DNA of 64,000 bases. Origin: Luteimonas sp. 9C. Its GTDB lineage: Bacteria > Pseudomonadota > Gammaproteobacteria > Xanthomonadales > Xanthomonadaceae. Below the pieces are notes generated by a model, which saw only the letters and a program-made list of their open reading frames with translations, made no database searches and was not told where the DNA came from. Below, in pieces: positions 10,077 to 19,018 of this stretch (position 1 is its first letter; every line of letters starts with the position of its first letter). Where the stretch lies: contig NZ_LR733313.1 of the NCBI RefSeq assembly GCF_902506295.1, forward strand, positions 277,100 through 341,099, given 5' to 3'. The position numbers and the translations under genes are program-made.

Positions 10077-11177
10077 ATGATTTTCGAGCACCTCGACACC
10101 TACGGCCACGAGCAGGTCGTGTTCTGCCACAACAAGGACGTGGGTCTGAAGGCGATCATCGCGATCCACAACACCGTGCTGGGTCCGGCGCTGGGCGGCA
10201 CCCGCATGTGGCCGTACGACTCCGAGCAGGATGCGCTCAACGACGTGCTGCGCCTGTCGCGCGGCATGACCTACAAGAACGCGGTCGCCGGCCTGAATCT
10301 CGGCGGCGGCAAGGCCGTGATCATCGGTGACCCGGCGGCCGACAAGTCGGAAGGCCTGTTCCGCGCGTTCGGCCAGTGCGTCGAATCGCTGGGCGGCCGC
10401 TACATCACCGCCGAGGACGTCGGCATCGACGTCAACGACATGGAACTGGTCTACCGCGAGACGCAGTTCGTCACCGGCGTGCACCAGGTGCACGGCGGCT
10501 CGGGCGATCCGTCGCCGTTCACCGCCTACGGCACCATGCAGGGCCTGCTGGCCGCGCTGAACCGCAAGTTCGGCAACGAGGACGTGGGCAACTACAGCTA
10601 CGCCGTGCAGGGCCTGGGCCACGTCGGCATCGAGTTCGTGAAGCTGCTGGCCGAGCGCGGCGCCAAGGTGTTCGTCACCGACATCAACAAGGACCGCGTG
10701 GCACGCGCGGTGGACGAGTACGGCGCCGAGGCCGTGGGGCTGGACGAGATTTACGACGTCAACGCCGACGTCTATTCGCCGTGCGCGCTCGGCGGCACGG
10801 TCAACGAAAAGACGCTGCCGCGCCTGAAAGCCAAGATCATCTGCGGCGCGGCGAACAACCAGCTGGCCAACAACGCGATCGGCGACGAAGTGGAGAAGCG
10901 CGGCATCCTCTACGCGCCGGACTACGCGGTCAACGCGGGCGGCGTGATGAACATCTCGCTGGAAATCGACGGCTACAACCGCGAGCGCGCGATGCGCATG
11001 ATGCGCACGATCTACCACAACCTCACGCGCATCTTCGAGATCTCCGACCGCGACGGCGTGCCGACCTACATGGCCGCCGACCGCCTCGCCGAGGAGCGCA
11101 TCGAGACCATGGGCAAGCTCAAGCTGCCGCTGGGCCGGGCCCAGCCCCGCTTCCAGGGCCGTGTGCGCGGCGGCTGA
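10077..11177 (+). CDS. Leucine (Leu/Val/Ile) dehydrogenase
   Basis: This enzyme oxidatively deaminates branched-chain amino acids to 2-oxo acids using NAD. At 366 aa it has the family length. It shows the substrate pocket LGGTRMWPY, Lys67 in MTYKNA, the catalytic Lys79 in NLGGGKAVI, Asp114 in TAEDVGID, and a dinucleotide-binding VQGLGHVG segment near residue 180. A GGAG site precedes the ATG by about 6 nt. It appears monocistronic and is followed by a hairpin. It would supply 2-oxo acids for branched-chain fatty acid priming or for catabolism towards IcmF substrates. Confidence 0.93.
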   Translation: MIFEHLDTYGHEQVVFCHNKDVGLKAIIAIHNTVLGPALGGTRMWPYDSEQDALNDVLRLSRGMTYKNAVAGLNLGGGKAVIIGDPAADKSEGLFRAFGQCVESLGGRYITAEDVGIDVNDMELVYRETQFVTGVHQVHGGSGDPSPFTAYGTMQGLLAALNRKFGNEDVGNYSYAVQGLGHVGIEFVKLLAERGAKVFVTDINKDRVARAVDEYGAEAVGLDEIYDVNADVYSPCALGGTVNEKTLPRLKAKIICGAANNQLANNAIGDEVEKRGILYAPDYAVNAGGVMNISLEIDGYNRERAMRMMRTIYHNLTRIFEISDRDGVPTYMAADRLAEERIETMGKLKLPLGRAQPRFQGRVRGG

Positions 11178-11203
11178 TCCACCCGCCCGACGCTGTCACG
11201 AAA

Positions 11204-11223
11204 ACGCCACCTCCGGGTGGCGT
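11204..11223 (+). terminator. Hairpin after leucine dehydrogenase
   Basis: An 8-bp perfect stem, ACGCCACC/GGTGGCGT, encloses a TCCG loop about 27 bp after the stop. The U-tract is weak (TGTG), so termination may be partial. Confidence 0.6.
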
Positions 11224-11301
11224 TGTGCGTTGCAGCGCTCGCGTTGCTTGCCGGATCTGGCGGTTTCGCGCGAGGCATCCGCCGCACGGGGACTGCAGCG
11301 G

Positions 11302-11307
11302 TAGGCT
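11302..11307 (+). promoter_or_regulatory. Putative -10 box of carbonic anhydrase gene
   Basis: TAGGCT lies 42 nt before the ATG at 11350. The same hexamer occurs before mtnD and the bactofilin gene in this window. No clear -35 is seen. Confidence 0.35.
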
Positions 11308-11349
11308 GGCGCGTCGACGTCGCACGACGTCACCCATCCGGAGAGTTCC

Positions 11350-12072
11350 ATGCTGCGTTCGTCCCGTTCCCGCGTACTTGTCGTCGCCATGGCCGCATTG
11401 CTCGCGCCGACGCTCGCGTTCGCCCAGCAGTACGACTACGAGCGACAGGAGACGTGGCAGTACCCCGCGTCCCTGGGCCAGTCCCCGATCGATATCCAGC
11501 GGACCGCGGCGAGCGAAGGCGACATGGAGGAAGCGCAGGCGATCGAACTGCGTGACACCGAAGCCGCACTGCGGGTCGTCGACAACGGGCATTCGGTCGA
11601 AGTGGAAGCGCACGGTCCGGACGCGCTGATCCGCGGACGTCATTTCGAACTGATGCAGTTCCATTTCCACGCCGCCAGCGAACATACGATCGACGGCGAA
11701 TCGTTTCCGCTCGAAGGCCATTTCGTGTTCAAGGCGAAGGACGGCCGCCTCGCCGTGGTCGGCGTGATGTATCGCGAAGGCGATGCCAACACCCTTGCCG
11801 GCGAAGTGCTGGACGCACTGGGCGATGCACGCGAAGGCGAGATCGAACGTGAGGACATCGCCATCATGCTGCCGCGCGACAAGAGCTATCACCACTATCT
11901 GGGCTCACTCACCACGCCGCCGCTGACCGAGAACGTCGAGTGGTACGTGCTCGACACCCCGGTGACGCTGTCGCCCGCGCAGATCGCCGGCTTCAACGCC
12001 CGCTACAGCCACAACAACCGCAAGGTCCAGCCGCTCAACGAGCGCCCGTTGATCCATTACGCGGCGCATTGA
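11350..12072 (+). CDS. Periplasmic alpha-carbonic anhydrase
   Basis: This zinc enzyme hydrates CO2 to bicarbonate in the periplasm. Residues 1-25 form a Sec signal peptide ending TLAFA/QQ. The alpha-class hallmarks follow: LGQSPIDIQ, the zinc ligands His105 and His107 in QFHFHAASEH, and His124 in LEGHFVFK; SLTTPPLTE follows later. The length of 240 aa is normal for bacterial members. A GGAGAG ribosome site precedes the ATG. It stands alone between two hairpins. Confidence 0.95.
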   Translation: MLRSSRSRVLVVAMAALLAPTLAFAQQYDYERQETWQYPASLGQSPIDIQRTAASEGDMEEAQAIELRDTEAALRVVDNGHSVEVEAHGPDALIRGRHFELMQFHFHAASEHTIDGESFPLEGHFVFKAKDGRLAVVGVMYREGDANTLAGEVLDALGDAREGEIEREDIAIMLPRDKSYHHYLGSLTTPPLTENVEWYVLDTPVTLSPAQIAGFNARYSHNNRKVQPLNERPLIHYAAH

Positions 12073-12186
12073 GTGCGGGATCGACCAGGCGGCCTCGCTT
12101 CTCGCGCAGCACTTCTCCCGGCGGGCGCGGTGCTGCAGACCGCCAAGTGTGCTGCGGAATTCCAGATCACCGCATTCGCGAAAGAA

Positions 12187-12212
12187 CGGCCACCCGAGGG
12201 TGGCCGCTTTTT
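12187..12212. terminator. Bidirectional terminator
   Basis: A 9-bp stem CGGCCACCC/GGGTGGCCG is followed on the plus strand by CTTTTT. It lies between the convergent carbonic anhydrase and autotransporter genes; the opposite strand has a shorter T-rich run (TTCTTT), so it may serve both. Confidence 0.85.
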
Positions 12213-12226
12213 CGACGCAGTGACGC

Positions 12227-15067
12227 TCAGAAGCCGACCGCGACCTGCATCGATGCCATCCGGTCATTGCCACGCGGACCGAAGCGCTGGTCGACGCCCA
12301 GCAGCATGCGTGCGCGCGGTGTCAGCCAGGATTCGAAACCGACCCCCAGCAGTCCGCCCGATCGTTCGGGCGCGAAGCCTGCGATCGGCGCCCAGCTGTC
12401 GATGCCGGTGAAGCTTGCCTGCAGATCGAATCCGCGCGACGAGAGTGTGTGCTGCCACTCGCCATAGCCGTGCAGCGAGAACCCGGGGGCATCCCAGCGT
12501 GCGCGCAGGCCGGCGATGGCCTGGCTGCGTGCGACATCCCAGCCTGCACTGCGCAGCGCGAACCCGTCGCCGCCACGCTCGTCGAATCCGTCGCTGCGCA
12601 GGCGCACCTGTTCCGCGCCGACATAGGGGCCGAACGCCGTCGCGCCCAAGCGCCACTGGTGCCCCGCTTCGACCGCGGCCTGGGTGTAGCGGCCGGCGTA
12701 GCGCGCGGACACGCCCTGCCGGCCGGCACCGGCGAACAACTGGCGCTGCACGTCGCGGTCGTACCGCCCGCTGCCGAGCTGGGCCATGACGTAGCTGTTG
12801 CCGATGCTGCGCGCCAGATACGCCTGTGCCTGCGTCTGCCGGTCGCGATTGCGGTCCCCGCCGGCTGCGGCGATCCCGTCGCCACGCAATTCACCGAACG
12901 CGAAGCCGGCGACGAGTCCCTCGCCGAGCAGATGGTCGCGTCCGATGCTCCAGCCATCGACGCTGAAGCCGTCGCGCGCGAAGCCGCCATTGCCGCCCTG
13001 CCCCAGCGCAGTCTTCCACACGCCGGCCGCCGCATCGCGCGCCGCCAATGCGCCCACGCGGGACGCGATCGCACGACGCCCCATGTCGACGTTGTCGAAC
13101 GTCGCCGTCAGCGCTGCCGCATGCTGCGCACCCGACAGGCTCTCGAGCGCGGCGACCGCTGCCGCCTCGCTCTGGATGCGCTGGAGCTCGCCGGCGAAGC
13201 GGATGAATCCATCGGCGATGGGACCGTCGGCCACCGAAGTCTGTCCATCGATCTGCTCGAAGGCCCCTTCGACACGCGTCGCGGCGCCCAGGGACTGCGC
13301 GGTGATGGCCGAGAACGACGCCGCGGCGGCCGTCACGTTGAGGCGGATCACGTCGATCCAGGCGAGATTCGTGTCGTAGCGGAGATTGCCTTCGAGAAAC
13401 ACACCGGGGCCGCTGGTCAGACTGCCGAAGACGCCGCTGATGCCGCCGGCGGCCTCGATGACATTCTCGCGGCGCTGGGTCGTATAGCCACTGATGACGC
13501 CGGTGACCTGCAGCTCACCGGCCAGACTGGCGGTGCCGCTCACCTGCAGCGGCGCGCCCATCTGCCATGCCAGGCGGCCGCCGGTCCCCTGCTGGAAATT
13601 GCCGGCGATCGTGCGGGCGGGCGTGTTGCCGGTCACCGCGAACGTGCCGTTGTTGACCAGATTGCCGCCCACGCGCACACCGGCGAACTGCAGCACCGCG
13701 CCGGAGGCAACTGTCGCCGGCCCGGGAATCGCTGAAGCGAACGCGAGCGTGCCGCCCTCGGCCCGTGTCGCGCCGCCGTAGGTGGACGTGCCCGTCACCT
13801 GCAGCGTACCGGCGCCGCGCTTGATCAATCCGCCTGCGCCGCGGATGTCGTTGGCCCATGTCGAGCTGCCGCTGCCGATGTTGGCGGTGACATCGCCCCA
13901 GTCGAACTTCGCCGGCCCAAGGACGGCCTTGCCGACATTGAGTGCGCCGTAGCCGAACACCGGATCGACCCCCGGCGCGCCGATGTCGGTCGCGGTCCCG
14001 AGCAGGGTCTGCCGCACGAGATCGTTGTCGAAATACGGGAACGCTTCCCAGACCAGCGCCGCCGCGCCCGAGACCAGCGGCGCAGCCAGCGAGGTGCCGC
14101 TGTAGCGGAAGTAGGTCGGCGCGTTCGGTGCATCGTTGGTACCGGTGACGATGACCGTGCCCGGCGCGGCCAGGCAGTAGCGCATCGCGATGCCGCACGC
14201 GTTCGAGTAGCTCGCGAGCGTCGTCGTGCTGTTCTCCGCCAGCGCCGAGACGGTCAGCCAGCCGCGTTCCAGATCGGCGGCGGGCAGACTGCCGCCGGGG
14301 CCGCGCTGGCTCGGCAATGCGGCGAGGTCGGAAGGATCCGGACGACTCGAGTTGCCGGACGCGAACACCACCAGTCCGCCGTGGTTGATCACGAACGGCC
14401 GGTACTCGCCGGCGATCGCGCCCGCGGCGGCATCGCCGGTCAGATACAGGCCGCCCCAGGAGTTGTTCATGACCCGCACGTCGCGACGGATCAGGTCGGC
14501 ATGGATCGCTTCCACGCCGATCCGCCCGGTCACGGGATTGCCGTTTCCGGTGCCGTCATCGACCGGCGGCTTGTCGTTGATGATGCGCGCCGACACGATC
14601 TCCGCGTTCTGGGCCACGCCGCCCGGCCAGGTGCCGAACGGCTGGCCGGCCGCCGTCTGGGCGATCGCGGTGCCGTGCCCGTCCGCATCGTCCACCGACA
14701 GATCGTTGCCGGATCCGACATAGGTCAGATTGGCCACCACACGGCCGCGCAGCGCGGGATGGTTGCGGTTGACGCCGCTGTCGAGGAACCCGATGCGGAC
14801 GCCGCGGCCGGTGAACCCGGCTTCCTGGGCCGCGATGGCATTGGTATCGACCAGATGGCGGCTGTAGGCGGGATTGGGCGGTTGGACGACCGTCGGCGGT
14901 GGCGACGTGGGTGGCGGCGCGAGCGGTGGTGGCGGCGTCGGCATCACCAGACCCCCGCCAGACCCGCCGCCGCCGCAGCCCGCAAGGACCGTCCCCAGCG
15001 CGCAGGCCAGCAGCGTGCAAGGCAATGCATGCGCGCCGCCGCGCACGATCTTCGCTCTCGACATCAT
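12227..15067 (-). CDS. Autotransporter S8 serine protease with lipobox
   Basis: The catalytic triad of a subtilisin-type passenger is visible: Asp96 (GFLDSGVN), His131 (DADGHGTAIAQ) and Ser326 (YSGTSLAAPL). After the protease come a passenger-associated beta-helical repeat segment (RGAGTLQVTG, YGGATRAEGG; about residues 415-510) and a C-terminal beta-barrel domain of about 270 residues ending in Phe. The protein is 946 aa. The N-terminus ends in LAGC followed by a Gly-rich and then Pro-rich tether, so it reads as a lipoprotein signal. The start is one of two adjacent ATGs (15067 or 15064) behind AGAGGGAAG; the longer open frame upstream lacks a ribosome site. It is divergent from the thiolase gene. 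Confidence 0.92.
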   Translation of the reverse strand: MMSRAKIVRGGAHALPCTLLACALGTVLAGCGGGGSGGGLVMPTPPPPLAPPPTSPPPTVVQPPNPAYSRHLVDTNAIAAQEAGFTGRGVRIGFLDSGVNRNHPALRGRVVANLTYVGSGNDLSVDDADGHGTAIAQTAAGQPFGTWPGGVAQNAEIVSARIINDKPPVDDGTGNGNPVTGRIGVEAIHADLIRRDVRVMNNSWGGLYLTGDAAAGAIAGEYRPFVINHGGLVVFASGNSSRPDPSDLAALPSQRGPGGSLPAADLERGWLTVSALAENSTTTLASYSNACGIAMRYCLAAPGTVIVTGTNDAPNAPTYFRYSGTSLAAPLVSGAAALVWEAFPYFDNDLVRQTLLGTATDIGAPGVDPVFGYGALNVGKAVLGPAKFDWGDVTANIGSGSSTWANDIRGAGGLIKRGAGTLQVTGTSTYGGATRAEGGTLAFASAIPGPATVASGAVLQFAGVRVGGNLVNNGTFAVTGNTPARTIAGNFQQGTGGRLAWQMGAPLQVSGTASLAGELQVTGVISGYTTQRRENVIEAAGGISGVFGSLTSGPGVFLEGNLRYDTNLAWIDVIRLNVTAAAASFSAITAQSLGAATRVEGAFEQIDGQTSVADGPIADGFIRFAGELQRIQSEAAAVAALESLSGAQHAAALTATFDNVDMGRRAIASRVGALAARDAAAGVWKTALGQGGNGGFARDGFSVDGWSIGRDHLLGEGLVAGFAFGELRGDGIAAAGGDRNRDRQTQAQAYLARSIGNSYVMAQLGSGRYDRDVQRQLFAGAGRQGVSARYAGRYTQAAVEAGHQWRLGATAFGPYVGAEQVRLRSDGFDERGGDGFALRSAGWDVARSQAIAGLRARWDAPGFSLHGYGEWQHTLSSRGFDLQASFTGIDSWAPIAGFAPERSGGLLGVGFESWLTPRARMLLGVDQRFGPRGNDRMASMQVAVGF

Positions 15068-15190
15068 GTCTTCCCTCTTGGATGCGGACGCGCCGCGTCC
15101 GCCTGTACCCCTGTCGCCGCATCTATACCCGCAATCGCCGGACCGTGCCATCGGGCGTTGGCCCGTACCGCACATCGAGGCCCCGGGTGC

Positions 15191-15196
15191 GATAAT
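15191..15196 (+). promoter_or_regulatory. Putative -10 box of thiolase gene
   Basis: GATAAT is one mismatch from TATAAT and lies 41 nt upstream of the thiolase ATG. A TTGGAGTCACC ribosome site follows. A matching -35 was not found. Confidence 0.45.
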
Positions 15197-15237
15197 CGAC
15201 GGACTGTGCAGTTCACCCAATTGGAGTCACCTCCCCC

Positions 15238-16413
15238 ATGACTGACATCGTCATCGTCGGCGCCAAGCGCACCGCCATCGGTTCCATGCTCGGCCAGTTC
15301 ACCGGCGTTCCCACGACGACCCTCGGCGCGACCGCGATCACCGCGGCGCTCGAGCACGCCGGCGTGTCGCCCGATCTCATCGACGAAGCCATCATCGGCT
15401 GCGTGCTGCCGGCCGGTCTGGGCCAGGCGCCGGCGCGCCAGGCATCACGCGCGGCGGGCATTCCCGACAAGGCCGGTTGCGTGACCATCAACAAGGTCTG
15501 CGGCTCGGGCATGCAGGCGGTGATGTTCGGCCACGACCTCATCAAGGCCGGCACCGCGAAGTTCGTCGTCGCCGGTGGCATGGAGTCGATGACCAATGCG
15601 CCGCACCTGCTCAACGGCTCGCGCACCGGCATCCGCTACGGCAGCGCCGAGATGCTCGACCACATGGCGTGGGACGGCCTGACCAACCCTGACGACGGCA
15701 AGTCGATGGGCGTGTTCGGCGATGTCGCCAGCCACAAGTACGGCTTCAGCCGCGAAGACCTCGATGCCTACGCCGTCGAAAGCGCCACGCGCGCCAAGCA
15801 CGCGATCGAATCCGGCGCATTCAAGGACGAGATCGCCCCGGTGACGGTCGCCTCGCGCAAGGGCGAGGTGTCCTACGACACCGACGAGCAGCCCGGCCGC
15901 ATCCAGACCGACAAGATCCCGACCCTGCGCGCGGCGTTCGGCAAGGACGGCGTACTGACCGCTGCCAGCTCTTCGAGCATTTCCGACGGCGCCGCGGCGC
16001 TGGTGCTGACCTCGGCCGAGAGCGCGACCGCCCACGGCCTCAAGCCGCTGGCCCGGATCGTCGCCCACGCCCGCCATTCGCACGAGCCGGAGTGGTTCAC
16101 CACGGCCCCGGTCACGGCGATCCGCAACGTGCTCGACAAGGCCGGATGGTCGATCGGCGACGTCGACCTGTTTGAGGTCAACGAGGCGTTCGCGAACGTC
16201 GCGATGGCGCCGATGAAGGATCTGGGCATCCCCCACGACCGTTTGAACGTGAATGGGGGCGCACTGGCGCTCGGTCATCCGATCGGCGCGAGCGGCGCGC
16301 GGCTCATCGTCACGCTGATCCACGCACTCAAGGCACGTGGCCTGAAACGCGGTGTGGCCACGCTTTGCATCGGGGGTGGCGAAGCGACGGCAATTGCCGT
16401 GGAAATGGCGTGA
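15238..16413 (+). CDS. Acetyl-CoA C-acetyltransferase (thiolase)
   Basis: This enzyme condenses two acetyl-CoA to acetoacetyl-CoA or cleaves 3-ketoacyl-CoA. The length of 391 aa and the three active-site elements match biosynthetic or degradative thiolases: Cys88 in NKVCGSGMQ, His347 in LGHPIGASGA and Cys377 in CIGGGEATA. The N-terminus VGAKRTAIGSMLGQF is typical of the AtoB/PhaA group. It is not in an operon with a partner reductase or transferase, so the direction cannot be inferred from context. Confidence 0.93.
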   Translation: MTDIVIVGAKRTAIGSMLGQFTGVPTTTLGATAITAALEHAGVSPDLIDEAIIGCVLPAGLGQAPARQASRAAGIPDKAGCVTINKVCGSGMQAVMFGHDLIKAGTAKFVVAGGMESMTNAPHLLNGSRTGIRYGSAEMLDHMAWDGLTNPDDGKSMGVFGDVASHKYGFSREDLDAYAVESATRAKHAIESGAFKDEIAPVTVASRKGEVSYDTDEQPGRIQTDKIPTLRAAFGKDGVLTAASSSSISDGAAALVLTSAESATAHGLKPLARIVAHARHSHEPEWFTTAPVTAIRNVLDKAGWSIGDVDLFEVNEAFANVAMAPMKDLGIPHDRLNVNGGALALGHPIGASGARLIVTLIHALKARGLKRGVATLCIGGGEATAIAVEMA

Positions 16414-16539
16414 ACTTCGGATAACGTGTTTTTTACGAAAATACCACGCACGTCCCGCTTGACAGCCGTCAGAGGCTTGTCATCATGTCGGCGGCGCGCA
16501 TTAAGCGCGTTGCCCAAACTTTCAGACGAGGAAGACACA

Positions 16540-16875
16540 ATGACGATCAACAAGGCTCTGCTTGCCCTGGCTCTGGGTATGGCTCTGGCTGCTTGCAGCA
16601 ACGCCGACCAGGCCAACAGCTCGGCTGAAGGCGCTGCTGACGCAGCTGCCGACGCGCAGGCTGCTGCCAACGAAGCGCAGGATCCGGCCGTTGCCGGCAC
16701 CGCGCAGGCTGCTGCTGACGACGCCGCTGCTGCTGCCGACGCCGCTGCCGACGCTGCTGCCCAGGCTGGTGCCGCCGGTACCGACGCTGCCGCCGAGCAC
16801 GCTGCTGACGCCGCTGACCACGCAGAGACCAAGGCCGAAGACGCCGCGGACGCTGCTGAAGAAGTGACGCCGTAA
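16540..16875 (+). CDS. Alanine-rich lipoprotein
   Basis: The 111-aa product begins with a lipoprotein signal (ALALGMALAAC, Cys about residue 20) and continues as an almost pure Ala/Asp/Glu helix with repeated AADAAADAA-like units and no aromatic residues. This suggests a long amphipathic or alanine-zipper helix anchored to a membrane. Asn follows the lipidated Cys-Ser, which does not suggest inner-membrane retention. The ATG at 16540 follows GAGGAAGAC and was preferred over an upstream frame extension. Function is unknown. A paralogue-like gene follows at 17080. Confidence 0.8.
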   Translation: MTINKALLALALGMALAACSNADQANSSAEGAADAAADAQAAANEAQDPAVAGTAQAAADDAAAAADAAADAAAQAGAAGTDAAAEHAADAADHAETKAEDAADAAEEVTP

Positions 16876-16913
16876 TTTGCTTCGATGGCCTTGCGCCATC
16901 GTGAGTGGATTCG

Positions 16914-16944
16914 AAGGCCGCCGGGTTTCCCGGCGGCCTTTTTT
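16914..16944 (+). terminator. Strong intrinsic terminator
   Basis: A 12-bp perfect stem AAGGCCGCCGGG/CCCGGCGGCCTT with a TTT loop runs into TTTTTT. It ends the first alanine-rich lipoprotein transcript. Confidence 0.95.
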
Positions 16945-17079
16945 AATGCGCCAGGTTCTGGTCGCCACGACAGGAGAACGCTGGATGCACCTGCGCCCGG
17001 CCAACGTCCGCGCTTTTTCGCGATCCTCACACGCGCGCATTCAATCTTCGCCGTCCTCAACGCTCACAGGAGACACGAC

Positions 17080-17439
17080 ATGCGTTTCAAGCCGATGACC
17101 GCAATCGCCGCCGCATCCCTGCTGGCGCTGGCCGCCTGCAGCAACTCCAACGACGCGGAGCGCGAGCGCGCCGAAGCCGCTGCTGCCACCGAGAGCGCGG
17201 GCCAGGCGATTTCCGATGCCGCGTCTGCCACGGCCGATGCCGCCCGCGCCACCGCCGATGCAGCCGGCCAGGAAACCCGCGAGGCTGTCCAGGAAGCCGA
17301 GGTCGCCGCGCAGGACGCCGCGCGCCGGGCCGACATTGCGGCCGACGAAGCCGCCCGTGCTACCGGCCAGGCGACCCAGGACGCTGGCCAGGCCATCGAG
17401 AATGCCGGCGAGCGCGTGGAAGAAAGCGCCGACCGCTGA
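17080..17439 (+). CDS. Alanine-rich lipoprotein, second copy-like gene
   Basis: The 119-aa product has a lipoprotein signal (SLLALAAC) followed by an Ala-rich helical region with many Glu, Asp and Arg (AARRADIAADEAARATGQ). It resembles the 16540 gene in design, not in exact sequence, and carries more basic residues, so a coiled coil is plausible. CAGGAGACACGAC precedes the ATG. It has its own terminator, so the two are expressed separately. No function is recognised. Confidence 0.8.
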   Translation: MRFKPMTAIAAASLLALAACSNSNDAERERAEAAAATESAGQAISDAASATADAARATADAAGQETREAVQEAEVAAQDAARRADIAADEAARATGQATQDAGQAIENAGERVEESADR

Positions 17440-17460
17440 TCGCGTCATCTGATCGACCAC

Positions 17461-17484
17461 AAAGCCCGCCCCATGGCGGGCTTT
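17461..17484 (+). terminator. Intrinsic terminator
   Basis: A 10-bp stem AAAGCCCGCC/GGCGGGCTTT with loop CCAT is followed by CTGTTG. It terminates the second alanine-rich lipoprotein gene. Confidence 0.85.
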
Positions 17485-17978
17485 CTGTTGGGCGTGAGCG
17501 CGGCGATCCAACGACCCGACGAAACGTTGGCGAACGCGGACCCGCGCGGCCGTGCTGCAGAACGGCCGGCGTCGCTACGGCGCGCACGCCCAGTGCGCAG
17601 GCTCTGCACCCACGCGGCGGCGCTGTCCATCTGCAAGTCTGTCTGGAAGACGCACATTCGCCGCCCCGTTTGCGCACTGCGTCGTCAGCACATCCAACGC
17701 CCGACGGGGCGCCGGCCCGCGCAGCGACGTGTCCGTCCGATCGCGAGACCGGGACAGGCTGCGTCGCTGCCATGTCCGAAGCTCGACATCTCGCGTAACG
17801 CTTCTTGAACATGCGGCAAGTCCTTGCCGTGTCTCGAATCCGCTCCGGCGGTCACAGTTGGATGCCGGCGGTTGCGTGCTAGGCTCGGTGTCCGCGTTTG
17901 CCCCATCGCGGCGGCGTGGAAATCCCCTGTTCGAGCGGTCCCTTCCGCTCTCCTGTCATTTCCGAGGTAACGCGCGAC
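17485..17978. other. Intergenic region upstream of bactofilin gene
   Basis: About 490 bases without a supportable gene. Short frames exist on both strands but have no ribosome site and shadow-like composition. The only signal is TAGGCT at 17880-17885, a likely -10 box giving a leader of about 90 nt before the bactofilin ATG. Confidence 0.35.
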
Positions 17979-18557
17979 ATGGCCATTTTCCAGCAGTCCG
18001 GCACCGCCAAGAAAGACACCCCCTCGTTTGGCGCCGACGCTCCCCCGCCGCCCGCACCGGCGCGTGACACGCCGACGCCCGCGATCGCCGATTTCCAGAC
18101 CGCGACTCCGCCCGCGTCCGCTGCGACCACGCCTGCGCCGGCTGCCTCGCCCGCGCCGCGTCCTGCGACGCCGACCGCCAAGGAATCGATCATCGCGGCC
18201 GACCTCACCATCGAGGGCAAGATCGAGGGTACCGGCGACGTTCGGATCGCCGGCCGCTTCAAGGGCGACGTCAACGTACAGGGCAACCTGACCATCGAAC
18301 ACGGCGCCAAGCTCAATGGCGGCGTGCGTGCCCAGCAGGTGCTGGTGTCCGGCGAGCTGGAGGGCAATATCGAATCGGCCTCGCTGGTCGAGCTGCGCGA
18401 CTCGGCAGTGCTCACCGGTGATCTCAAGGCGGGCTCGCTGACAGTCGCGTCCGGCTCGAAGATCCGGGGCCATATCGAATGCGGCTGGGGCGACGTCAAA
18501 CCGGCCGTTGCGGGCAATGCCAAGGACAAGGCCGCCAACGACAAGTCCAGCGACTGA
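17979..18557 (+). CDS. Bactofilin
   Basis: Bactofilins polymerise without nucleotide into filaments that scaffold cell-shape and envelope functions. After a disordered Pro/Ala-rich N-terminal region (residues about 15-65) comes the right-handed beta-helix of repeated hydrophobic/Gly turns, for example DLTIEGKIEGTGDVRIAG and VSGELEGNIESASLVEL. It ends with HIECGW and a short Lys-rich tail. The protein is 192 aa, with no signal peptide or membrane segment. CGAGG precedes the ATG. A zinc-ribbon gene begins 2 nt after its stop, implying coupling. Confidence 0.92.
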   Translation: MAIFQQSGTAKKDTPSFGADAPPPPAPARDTPTPAIADFQTATPPASAATTPAPAASPAPRPATPTAKESIIAADLTIEGKIEGTGDVRIAGRFKGDVNVQGNLTIEHGAKLNGGVRAQQVLVSGELEGNIESASLVELRDSAVLTGDLKAGSLTVASGSKIRGHIECGWGDVKPAVAGNAKDKAANDKSSD

Positions 18558-18559
18558 CC

Positions 18560-18964
18560 GTGAGCAGTCGCCCGGGCGCGGCAGGTGCCACGCGCACCTG
18601 CCCGCACTGCAGAACCCTGATCCTGGAGAGCGCGTTGCGCTGTCCGGCGTGCCAGCATTCGCTCAAGATCGATGCCGCGCCCGGCTCGCCGATCGTGGCG
18701 CGCAACACGGTCAAGCGTGAGGACACCACCACCGCGCTGCAGGTCGAGGGGTGCATCCGGCATCCTTCGGAAGGCGGCGCGTGGGAATATTCCGTCGTGC
18801 TGGTGATCCGCGACGAAGACGGCAAGGAACTCAATCGCCAGGTCGTTGGTGTCGGTGCATTGCTGGTGGGTGACGAACGCACTTTCAGTCTGGCGGTGGA
18901 AGTCACACCGACCAGCGATGTCCGCCGACCCACACGGTCGCCCCTGAGCCGGGGACGTCACTAG
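18560..18964 (+). CDS. Zinc-ribbon protein coupled to bactofilin
   Basis: A GTG start 2 nt after the bactofilin stop gives a 134-aa protein. Its N-terminus has a four-Cys zinc ribbon (CPHC and CPAC, 15 residues apart). The rest is a small beta-rich region (GAWEYSVVLVIRDEDGKELN, then VGVGALLVGDERTFSLAVEV) that could be an immunoglobulin-like sandwich. There is no good Shine-Dalgarno, consistent with translational coupling. Function is unknown; a role as a bactofilin partner is inferred only from position. Confidence 0.65.
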   Translation: MSSRPGAAGATRTCPHCRTLILESALRCPACQHSLKIDAAPGSPIVARNTVKREDTTTALQVEGCIRHPSEGGAWEYSVVLVIRDEDGKELNRQVVGVGALLVGDERTFSLAVEVTPTSDVRRPTRSPLSRGRH

Positions 18965-19018
18965 CGCCTCCGGTTCGACACCGCGCAATGACGCGCGCCG
19001 CTAAGACAAGGATGCCCG

